64,000 nucleotides of DNA from Methylovorus glucosotrophus (GTDB taxonomy: Bacteria; Pseudomonadota; Gammaproteobacteria; Burkholderiales; Methylophilaceae): NCBI RefSeq assembly GCF_009858335.1, contig NZ_VMSE01000002.1:310001-374000 (forward strand), read 5' to 3'. This document shows positions 28,133 through 35,780 of this stretch, piece after piece. The notes under the pieces were generated by a model. The model made no database searches. It worked only from the letters and a program-made list of their open reading frames with translations, and was not told the origin of the DNA. Every line of letters begins with the position of its first letter. The stretch's first letter is position 1. Position numbers and translations under genes: made by a program.

Positions 28133-28352
28133 CGCATGCTTTCAACGGAGGGGTGTGTACTTGATGACCCGCCCAGGCGGCGAAAAGTGCCATAAGAAAA
28201 GTCGGGCCCTTGCATACAGCGAGCCGGGATAATGCATGAGAGTTGAGCGAGGCGAGGGTATCTGCTCCGGTTTTTTTTGCAGGAACTGCATCTGTTGGGG
28301 TTAGGCCCCCTGTTTTATGATGTGCCTTTCGTTGATAGCGGCTGGGGCAGAC

Positions 28353-28679
28353 ATGCAGATTGTGGCAGTAACCAAAAAAGATCAGGACTTGCTGTTTGCC
28401 TCGGGCAATACCTTGCGCATTTCGGTGGAGCGCATGTTTGAGGTCGGCATCTACGAAGGGGCGGCTGAAGTGGCGCGTATCCGCTTTGAAGCGCTGTCAT
28501 CGCTCAATAATCTGGAGCTGCCACCTTTGTATCGCCTATCCGCCGCGTCGGTGACGGCCGCCATGCCGCGCGAGCAGCTGGCCGATGCCGGTCGCGCCGC
28601 CATTGCCTTGTTTCAGTACTACACCAATGGCAGCGTGCGCGTGCCGGATGACATGCAGGCGACGCTGGCGCTGGCCTGA
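28353..28679 (+). CDS. Hypothetical protein of 108 residues
   Basis: No family was recognised. The protein is small and soluble, without signal peptide or membrane segment: a beta-rich N-terminal half (MQIVAVTKKDQDLLFASG, then RISVERMFEVGIYEGAAEVA) and a helical second half. The ATG at 28353 is taken because it starts the ordered part; an ATG at 28317 would add 12 residues. Its stop abuts the converging MocR gene exactly. Confidence 0.55.
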   Translation: MQIVAVTKKDQDLLFASGNTLRISVERMFEVGIYEGAAEVARIRFEALSSLNNLELPPLYRLSAASVTAAMPREQLADAGRAAIALFQYYTNGSVRVPDDMQATLALA

Positions 28680-30095
28680 TCAGCGAATATGCTCGGGAAT
28701 CAGTCTGGCCAGCGTATGCAGGGCCTGCTCGATTTCGCTGGTCCATTCATGGCCGTAATTCAGCCGTATATATTCTGAAAACTGCCGCTGCGCCGAGAAC
28801 ATGGGGCCGGGAGCAATGCTGATGCCCAGCTCCAGGCAGTGCTGATGCAGCGAGAGCGCATCGGTACCTTCCGGCAGTTTCAGCCATAGAAAATAACCCC
28901 CGGCCGGGCGCGTGAGCTGCGTGCCAGCAGGGAAGACCTGCTCAATGGTTTCAATAAAGCGAATCTGCTGCATCAGCAGGGTGTGCCGCAAGGCCCGCAG
29001 GTGCCGGTCATAGCCGCCCATGGCGAGATAGGCCGCCAGCGTTTGCTGCACCGGCGCCGGTGCGGCGAGCGTGGTGGTCAGCTTGATGCGCTCTATGGTT
29101 TTGGCAAAGCGGCCTGCCGCTACCCAGCCCACGCGGTAGCCCGGCGCCAGACATTTGGAAAACGACGAGCAATGCATGACCAACCCTTCGGTATCAAATG
29201 CCTTGGCCGGCTTGGGGCGCTGCTGCCCAAAATACAGTTCGCCATACACATCGTCTTCGATCAGCGGCACCTGGTAGCGCTGCAGCAAAGCCACCAGAGC
29301 CTGCTTTTTATCTTCCGGCATCAGGCTGCCCAGCGGATTCTGAAAATTGGTCATCAGCCAGCAGGCCGCTGGTTTGTGCTGTTCCAGCGCCGCCGCCATG
29401 GCATCCAGATTAACGCCGGTTTTGGGGTGGCTGGGGATTTCAATGGCATTCAGTCCGTTACGCTCAATGGCCTGCAACGCGGCATAAAAGGTCGGACATT
29501 CGATCAGGATGCTATCGCCGGGTTTGGAGACCGCGGCCAGGCAGAGATTCAGCGCTTCCAGCGCGCCATTGGTAATCACGATGTCATCGGTGGGTACACT
29601 GAAACCATCGATCATGTAACGCACGGCAATCTGGCGGCGCAGGTTTTCATCGCCCGGGCTCAAGTCGCGCACCGAGCTCCACGGGTCCATGTGCTGGGCG
29701 ATGGAGGCCATGGTGCGTCCCAGTTTTTTCAGCGGAAACAGCAAAGGGCTGGGAAAGGCGGACCCCAGTGGCACCACCGTGCGATTGCGGGTGGCACCCA
29801 GGATATCAAACACCAGCTCGCTCACATCCACCGGCGTCAGATAAGGATGCGCCACCGGGTGCGCGGCCAGCTCCGGCAGGGTTGAACTGCCGCCGCTGAC
29901 GTAATAGCCAGAGCGCTCTTTTACCGTAATCAGGCCGCGCGCTTCCAGCAGGTAATACGCCTCAAACACGGTAGACGCATTCACCGCATGGCTGGCGCTG
30001 GCCTGGCGCACCGAAGGCAATTTATCGCCCTTGCGCAACACACCGGTGCGTATGGATTCGGCAATCTCTTCCGCCAGTTTTTCGTATTTTTTCAT
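28680..30095 (-). CDS. MocR/GntR family regulator with aminotransferase domain
   Basis: Protein of 471 residues: a GntR winged helix in residues 1-70 (EKLAEEIAESIRTGVLRKGD, then SVRQASASHAVNASTVFEAY) and a fold type I aminotransferase domain from about 90 to the end. The PLP lysine is in the SFSK segment (CSSFSKCLAPGYRVGW). MocR regulators use PLP or an amino-compound adduct as effector. Characterised members control vitamin B6, GABA or taurine genes; the target here is unknown. It is divergent from ccoG. Confidence 0.92.
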   Translation of the reverse strand: MKKYEKLAEEIAESIRTGVLRKGDKLPSVRQASASHAVNASTVFEAYYLLEARGLITVKERSGYYVSGGSSTLPELAAHPVAHPYLTPVDVSELVFDILGATRNRTVVPLGSAFPSPLLFPLKKLGRTMASIAQHMDPWSSVRDLSPGDENLRRQIAVRYMIDGFSVPTDDIVITNGALEALNLCLAAVSKPGDSILIECPTFYAALQAIERNGLNAIEIPSHPKTGVNLDAMAAALEQHKPAACWLMTNFQNPLGSLMPEDKKQALVALLQRYQVPLIEDDVYGELYFGQQRPKPAKAFDTEGLVMHCSSFSKCLAPGYRVGWVAAGRFAKTIERIKLTTTLAAPAPVQQTLAAYLAMGGYDRHLRALRHTLLMQQIRFIETIEQVFPAGTQLTRPAGGYFLWLKLPEGTDALSLHQHCLELGISIAPGPMFSAQRQFSEYIRLNYGHEWTSEIEQALHTLARLIPEHIR

Positions 30096-30222
30096 GGCTG
30101 GGCCTTGCAGCTGATCATGCAGGCAGTATAAATCTGATATGGTTTTTTATATAGTTTCTGCATCTGTTTTATCTTGCTGGCGAGTTTTAACATGGCACAC
30201 ACTCAAATGAATGGAGCCAGCC

Positions 30223-31662
30223 ATGCAAGCGGTTATTGCCGGTGCTGCCAAGCCCGCCAGAAAAATCATTCCCATCGTGCCGTATGCGGTCAAGGGCAAA
30301 TATCGCAATCTCAAGACCGGGATTCTGCTCCTGGCCTACACGGTTTATTTTGGCCTGCCATGGCTCACCTGGCATGGCGCGGCGCGCAGCGGTCAGCCCT
30401 TGCTGTTTGACCTCGCCAATTCCCGCTTCTTTTTGTTTGATATCGTGATCTTCCCGCAGGACCTCATGGTGCTGATGGCGATCATGGTCATGGCGGCCAC
30501 CATGCTGTTTGTGTCGGCGGCGCTGTATGGGCGTGTGTTCTGCGGGTTTTTCTGTTTTCAGACCCTGTGGACCGATGCCTTTCGCATGATAGAAGGCTGG
30601 GTGCAGGGCGAGGCGCAGGCCCGTATCCGCTTGACGAAACAACCCTGGGGCCTGGAGAAAATCGCCAAGCTGGGGCTCACCCACGCGCTCTGGCTTGTCC
30701 TGGCGTTGGCAACCGCCGTGACCTTTACCCTGTATTTTGCTGATGCCCGCCAGCTGATATCCGCCATCTGGGAGGGCCGTGCGCCCATGGCGGCCTATAC
30801 CGCCATCGCCACCATCACCGCCACTACCTATGTCGCCGCCGGCTTCGCCCGCGAGAACATCTGCCGCGTGGCTTGCCCCTATGGCAAATTCCAGAGCGCC
30901 ATGCAGGATCCACTGACCAAAACCGTGGTCTACGATGCTGCCCGGGGTGAACGCACCCAAGGCCGCCAGCCACCTGCCAAAGCGCTCAAGGAGCCGGGAT
31001 CTCGCCAGCAGCAAGGCGTGGGTGACTGTATTGATTGCGGCTATTGCGTCAATGTCTGCCCCACCGGTGTGGATATCCGCAAAGGTTTTCAGATTGACTG
31101 CATTGCCTGTGGCTTGTGTATTGATGCCTGCAATACCATCATGAAATCCATCCAGCTGCCCACTGGCCTGATTGATTTCCGCCAGGCCGCGGCCGTCGAG
31201 CCTGCGGCCAAATCTGCCACCGTCAGCTTTGCCAGCCGCCTCAAGCAATATGGCTACCTGGGGCTGATGGCATTGGCGATTGTCTTCTTTGCCTACAAGA
31301 TTCAGCACCTGGAGCCCTTTGTCGCCAATATCCAGCAGGACCAGCCGCTGGTGACCCGCATGTCCAATGGCGATCTCAAGAGCCGCTACATCGTGCGCCT
31401 CACCAATAAAGAAGCCCAGGCGCAGACCTATGTGCTCACCCTGCAAGGCTTGCCACCCGATGCTTCCCCTGCGCGGCATGTGATGCATGTGCCCTCCGGC
31501 AAGACCTACGCCAGCACGTTCAGCATTGTGGTGTCACCGCAGGTAGCGCAAACCCTGCAAGGCTTTACCGCCGTGATTACACCCATGGAAGCGCATGAAC
31601 GCGCCGAGCCTGAACAAGCGCAGGAATTCAGTCTGGCATATTCGTCAGGCCAGGCTCACTGA
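30223..31662 (+). CDS. ccoG: Cytochrome c oxidase accessory protein CcoG (FixG/RdxA)
   Basis: Inner-membrane iron-sulfur protein of about 479 residues needed for copper delivery to cbb3-type oxidase in other bacteria. It has about five membrane segments, a cysteine-rich motif near CGFFCFQTLWTD, two ferredoxin-type clusters (CIDCGYCVNVCPTG and CIACGLCIDACN) and a periplasmic FixG C-terminal Ig-like domain. The ATG at 30223 has GGAG six bases upstream; an in-frame ATG at 30211 is also possible. No ccoNOQP genes are in the window. Confidence 0.92.
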   Translation: MQAVIAGAAKPARKIIPIVPYAVKGKYRNLKTGILLLAYTVYFGLPWLTWHGAARSGQPLLFDLANSRFFLFDIVIFPQDLMVLMAIMVMAATMLFVSAALYGRVFCGFFCFQTLWTDAFRMIEGWVQGEAQARIRLTKQPWGLEKIAKLGLTHALWLVLALATAVTFTLYFADARQLISAIWEGRAPMAAYTAIATITATTYVAAGFARENICRVACPYGKFQSAMQDPLTKTVVYDAARGERTQGRQPPAKALKEPGSRQQQGVGDCIDCGYCVNVCPTGVDIRKGFQIDCIACGLCIDACNTIMKSIQLPTGLIDFRQAAAVEPAAKSATVSFASRLKQYGYLGLMALAIVFFAYKIQHLEPFVANIQQDQPLVTRMSNGDLKSRYIVRLTNKEAQAQTYVLTLQGLPPDASPARHVMHVPSGKTYASTFSIVVSPQVAQTLQGFTAVITPMEAHERAEPEQAQEFSLAYSSGQAH

Positions 31663-31750
31663 GCAACTCGCATTTCTGCACGGGCGGTTATCACTATCCA
31701 ATAATCCGGTGACGGCTTTTCTTGAGCCGAGTTTTTTCCTTGCATAGCAT

Positions 31751-31788
31751 CCCTGGGTATTTAAACCATTTGTTTAATCTACCCAGGG
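31751..31788 (+). promoter_or_regulatory. Inverted repeat covering the ribosome binding site of the DUF6402-like gene
   Basis: CCCTGGGTA (31751-31759) is the exact complement of TACCCAGGG (31780-31788); inside, TTAAAC (31761-31766) pairs with GTTTAA (31772-31777) around a CATTT loop. The right arm contains the AGGGG Shine-Dalgarno (31785-31789) of the gene starting at 31796. As RNA it would hide the ribosome binding site; as DNA it could be an operator. Confidence 0.6.
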
Positions 31789-31795
31789 GTAAACC

Positions 31796-33127
31796 ATGTC
31801 ATTGTTTGAGCAGCTTGCAGATAGGGTGTCACAGTACCAGCAGCAACTTAAAAAAGGGCGGTACCCCTTTCTTGCCACTGAAACGTCGGGCTTAAGCCGA
31901 GCCTGGGTGTTAAAACAACATGCCGATGGCTGCCGCCCGGTCAAGGCCCAGGCCAGTATCGCCATGGATAAATCGCCACCGCCGCTGGATGATGAGCCAC
32001 CAGAGCCCGCACCCAGCCGCACATCCGCGCCCCCTGGCACAGGCAACACGCCACCCGCCACCGCGCAAAAGTCCCGTTCATCGCAAGTGGATGACGATGA
32101 CGACGATGAAGAAGACTGCCCGCCACCGTTCGACATGCTCGATCTGCCAAAAGGCATGGCAGCCATGGGCTTCAAATACGCCGCCTACTGCGCCCGGCGC
32201 TGGTTCAATGGCCGTGCCCACGTTATCCCCGATAAATCCGACACCATGTTTGATGAAGCCTTTGTGGATACCGACAACCTCAAACTAAGCTGGGTGCTGG
32301 GCTTTGGCGATGTGCGCAAGCATTACAACTGGCTGCTGGATAGTGAGTTGGAGTCCACGGCCCATGAAAATATTTACAACAGTCCGGCTCGAAAAGAGCT
32401 TGTAAATAAATTTGAGCGCTTTATGAAGCGCTACGATTATCAGTACACTGGCACTCTGGATACGCTGGCGAACTGTGACAATGATAAGCAGCTTTTGCAC
32501 AAGCGCTTCCAGTTTCAGCATGCCGATGTCCCCATGCTGGATGTGATTGCCAATCTCAAAACCGCTTATCAGGGCGTGGGCATGAACGACCTCGCCGCCG
32601 CCATTGGCAATTTCAGCCTGTATGCCGCCATTGCCAGTGCTGAAATCAGAGTGGCCCGCTACAATCGGTACGATCCTGTCCCATGGCGACAATGCCTGCA
32701 TGCCACTGTCACCATCACCCATGTCTATGTTTATGCAAGAGACTACTATTCCTTTAACGATGCTGGGCACTCTGTTTCTCAGTACCTGGGACATTGGAAC
32801 CATAGAGGTGTAATCATTGCCTTGGATGGTGCCATAGCAGACGTTATATCCAAGAAACTTGCTTCAAAGCGCAGATTTGAATTAGCTAATGATGCCCGCT
32901 ACTACCTGCCCTCTATTCCAGACCACATCGACAAGCCGGTGGACATCAAGAGTCAGTTGCGTAAGGGGAATGTGTATTATCCGATCCGCAATCGTGACTT
33001 TCGCAGATGGCGCGAGCTTAAAATACGCGGTGGTGACTTTGTGATCTATTCTGATCTTAAGCGCATCAAACTGACCAAGCCTATCGTGGTTGATCTAGGA
33101 GAAGTATGCTGGGAGTACGAGCGATGA
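31796..33127 (+). CDS. DUF6402-like protein, possible secreted effector
   Basis: Protein of 443 residues with no signal peptide. A short N-terminal region is followed by a Pro-rich linker (about 58-90) with a run of acidic residues and then a large globular C-terminal part (about 110-443). The segments AIGNFSLYAAI, HVYVYARDYYSF and SQYLGHWNHRGV resemble DUF6402, a family found in proteobacteria that I recall as often lying near secreted effector genes. Function is not established. The stop overlaps the ATG of the next gene (ATGA). A hairpin covers its ribosome binding site. No type VI secretion genes are in the window. Confidence 0.6.
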   Translation: MSLFEQLADRVSQYQQQLKKGRYPFLATETSGLSRAWVLKQHADGCRPVKAQASIAMDKSPPPLDDEPPEPAPSRTSAPPGTGNTPPATAQKSRSSQVDDDDDDEEDCPPPFDMLDLPKGMAAMGFKYAAYCARRWFNGRAHVIPDKSDTMFDEAFVDTDNLKLSWVLGFGDVRKHYNWLLDSELESTAHENIYNSPARKELVNKFERFMKRYDYQYTGTLDTLANCDNDKQLLHKRFQFQHADVPMLDVIANLKTAYQGVGMNDLAAAIGNFSLYAAIASAEIRVARYNRYDPVPWRQCLHATVTITHVYVYARDYYSFNDAGHSVSQYLGHWNHRGVIIALDGAIADVISKKLASKRRFELANDARYYLPSIPDHIDKPVDIKSQLRKGNVYYPIRNRDFRRWRELKIRGGDFVIYSDLKRIKLTKPIVVDLGEVCWEYER

Positions 33128-33549
33128 TTATCAAAAGGATACTTCGCTTACTGCTAATTCTCGCGGCTATCCCCTATCTTTTCTGGTTATTCATGATGCG
33201 GGCAGACCTCGATGATTATTTTCGATGTGACCTTTACAACGAAGAAATGAATGGCGGCATCCATACCTTTCAGGGTCAGCAATACAACATTGTTCTTTGT
33301 GGACTGGCTGGAGGTATTGATCCAAGCAATTTCCAGGATGACGAAATCCTTCTCAGAGTTTACTCCATGCAGGGCGAGCTACTGGCCGAGCGCTACTTCG
33401 AGTTTAACTGGGAACTCCGCGAACTTGAGTATGGCAACGACTACCTGATCTACGCGGATGGTGGAGGTGCCGGATTTGAAACCCGCATGGCGATGCCACC
33501 CACCCGGTTGGATTGGATACGTGCCAGATTGCCGAGGCTGTGGCCGTGA
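33124..33549 (+). CDS. Small membrane-anchored protein, partner of the DUF6402-like gene
   Basis: Protein of 141 residues: positively charged start, one membrane segment (about 6-26), then a soluble domain with cysteines in FRCDLYN and IVLCGLAGG. No family name can be given. It is translationally coupled to the DUF6402-like gene (ATGA overlap). Coupled small membrane proteins behind effector-like genes often are immunity proteins; this is only inferred from arrangement. The ATG at 33124 is taken; an in-frame ATG at 33106 would overlap more. Confidence 0.6.
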   Translation: MIIKRILRLLLILAAIPYLFWLFMMRADLDDYFRCDLYNEEMNGGIHTFQGQQYNIVLCGLAGGIDPSNFQDDEILLRVYSMQGELLAERYFEFNWELRELEYGNDYLIYADGGGAGFETRMAMPPTRLDWIRARLPRLWP

Positions 33550-33554
33550 CTTTC

Positions 33555-35771
33555 CTACAACAAGGGCAGCATCTGTGGCGGGGCGGGGACATCCTGGAAT
33601 AACAGGGAGGGATTGTGCAGCACCTGGGTCATTTCCTTGGCGGGCAGGGGTTTGCTGAACAGGAAGCCTTGCATCTTGGAGCAGCCCAGGGATTGCAGGG
33701 TGTGCATTTGCGGGATGGTTTCCACGCCTTCGGCGATGAGGTCGAGCTTGAAGCCGTTGGCGATACCGGCAATCGCCGAGATGATGGAGGCGTTTTCGCT
33801 GGTGCTGCTGATGTCGCTGACAAAGGATTTGTCGATTTTGACGCTGTGGATGGGGAAGCGACGCAGGTAAGCCAGCGAGGAGTAGCAGGTGCCAAAGTCG
33901 TCCAGGGCGATCTTGATGCCGTGGCTGCCCAGCTCTTTCAGCTTGCTGATGGAGCTTTCCACATCGCGCATCAGCAGGTTTTCGGTAATCTCGATTTCAA
34001 ACAGGTCTTCGCTCAGCTGGTGGTGGCGTATCGGCGTCAAAATGCGGCTGACAAAGGCATCTTCTTCCACCAGTTGCGGTGAGATATTGATCGCCAGGCT
34101 GAAGTTGTTGAGCCCGGCATCCTGCCATTGCCGCATCTGCACACAAGCTTCTTCCAGCAGCATTTCACCCAGGGCGTGGATAAGGCCGGTTTCTTCTGCC
34201 AGCGGGATGAATTCCAGCGGCGAGACCAGGCCCAGCTCGGGGTGATGCCAGCGCGCCAGGGCTTCGAGGCCGATGACGCAATGACCATCCAGATGAATCT
34301 TGGGTTGGTAGTACAGCACAATCTGGCGTTTTTCGATGGCGCGCCGCAGCTCGTTTTCCAGCGACAGCTTTTTGTGGAACATGCTGTTCATGCTTGGATC
34401 GTAATACTGGAAGCCATTCTTGCCGCGCCATTTGACGTGGTACATGGCAATGTCGGCGCGCTTGATCAGGTTTTCGATGGAGTCGCCATGGTCCGGGTAA
34501 ATGGCGATGCCGATACTGGATGAAATGAAGATTTCGCGATCATCCAGCATGAAGGGGCGCTTCAGCTCATCAAAAATCTTCTGCGCGATGACAGTCGCAT
34601 CGTCGGGCTGATTCAGCTCGTGCAGCAGCATGGTGAATTCATCACCGCCCATGCGCGCCAGCGTATCCTGCTCGCGCATGCAGTTGCGCAGGCGGGCTGC
34701 CACTTGCTTCAGGAGCTCATCGCCATACAGATGGCCTAACGTATCGTTCACCCATTTAAAGCGGTCCAGATCCAGGAACATGATCGCCAGCTTGTGCTTG
34801 TTGCGCTTGGCGTGATGGATGGCGACGGTTAAGCGGTCCTTGAACAGCATGCGGTTGGGTAGGTCGGTCAGCGTATCGTGGTAGGCCTGGTGGGTGATGG
34901 CCTGCTCGGCTTTTTTGCGCTCGGTAATGTCGCGCGCCACGCCATAGGTGCCGTTGAAGGGCGTGCCATGTTCCGGGTGCGTGCCATAAATGCCCATGGC
35001 ATTGATGACCACCGTAATGTAATTCTGCTCGGGCTGGCGGCGTTCACTGCGTCGCTCCTGGCAGCGCAGGCGCAGCTCCACGTTCTTGGCGGCGCGGTTG
35101 CCGGTGCGGCGCTCATTGAAGGCGTGGTGCGCGCGCTCGTAGTCTTCTTCGTGGATCAGCAGCGTGTAGTGCTTGCCCAGCATGGTCTCGCGTGAATAAC
35201 CCAGCAGGGTTTCCACACGGTTGTTGATGAAGGTGAAGTTTCCGTTGTCATCCAGCGTGTAGATGATGTCGGGCGAGCTGTCGATCAGGTACTGGTAGAG
35301 CGTTTCTGATTCTTCCAGCCGGGCGTGGATGGATTTGTTCTGCAGCTCGAGCCGGGAGTGTTCCAGCGCGTTTTCAATCGTGCGCAGCAGCTCTTCCGGC
35401 TGGTAGGGTTTGCGCAAAAAGTCATAAGCGCCATGGCGCATGGCATCAATCGCGGCATTCAGGGTTTTGGTGCCACTGATGACGACCACGGGAATGCGTT
35501 GCTTGCCCTTGGGCAGTTGCATCAGCACCTCATGCCCGGTCATGCCCGGCATGGAAAGGTCCAGCAGCATCAGGTCAAAGCGCTGCTCGGCAACGAGATC
35601 AAGCGCGGCAAAGCCAGAGTTGCACACGTGGGCAACATAGCCATGGATTTCGACCAGGTATTTCAGGCTTTCCGCCAGCCGCACATTGTCATCGACAATA
35701 AGCAGCCGCGCCAGCGGCGCTGTTTCGGCAACCGGCTTGGGTGAGGCGTTGATGGGGTAGATGCTCGACAT
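33555..35771 (-). CDS. Response regulator with PAS, GGDEF and EAL domains
   Basis: Soluble protein of 738 residues: receiver (about 20-140; LLIVDDNVRL, Asp in LMLLDLSMPG, Lys in FLRKPYQPEE), PAS sensor (about 155-285), GGDEF (about 300-465) and EAL (about 480-735). The GGDEF site ARMGGDEFTML and an REQD I-site are intact; the EAL site has GLEALARW, DDFGTCYSSL, KIDKSF and AEGVE. Both synthesis and breakdown of c-di-GMP are possible. It lies 10 bases downstream of an HDOD-kinase gene, its likely phosphate donor. Confidence 0.92.
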   Translation of the reverse strand: MSSIYPINASPKPVAETAPLARLLIVDDNVRLAESLKYLVEIHGYVAHVCNSGFAALDLVAEQRFDLMLLDLSMPGMTGHEVLMQLPKGKQRIPVVVISGTKTLNAAIDAMRHGAYDFLRKPYQPEELLRTIENALEHSRLELQNKSIHARLEESETLYQYLIDSSPDIIYTLDDNGNFTFINNRVETLLGYSRETMLGKHYTLLIHEEDYERAHHAFNERRTGNRAAKNVELRLRCQERRSERRQPEQNYITVVINAMGIYGTHPEHGTPFNGTYGVARDITERKKAEQAITHQAYHDTLTDLPNRMLFKDRLTVAIHHAKRNKHKLAIMFLDLDRFKWVNDTLGHLYGDELLKQVAARLRNCMREQDTLARMGGDEFTMLLHELNQPDDATVIAQKIFDELKRPFMLDDREIFISSSIGIAIYPDHGDSIENLIKRADIAMYHVKWRGKNGFQYYDPSMNSMFHKKLSLENELRRAIEKRQIVLYYQPKIHLDGHCVIGLEALARWHHPELGLVSPLEFIPLAEETGLIHALGEMLLEEACVQMRQWQDAGLNNFSLAINISPQLVEEDAFVSRILTPIRHHQLSEDLFEIEITENLLMRDVESSISKLKELGSHGIKIALDDFGTCYSSLAYLRRFPIHSVKIDKSFVSDISSTSENASIISAIAGIANGFKLDLIAEGVETIPQMHTLQSLGCSKMQGFLFSKPLPAKEMTQVLHNPSLLFQDVPAPPQMLPLL

Positions 35772-35780
35772 GGTGCCCTT

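Noticed and set aside
30187..31488. Open frame of 433 codons antisense to ccoG
   Set aside because: The plus strand encodes CcoG with both ferredoxin motifs; the antisense frame has none.
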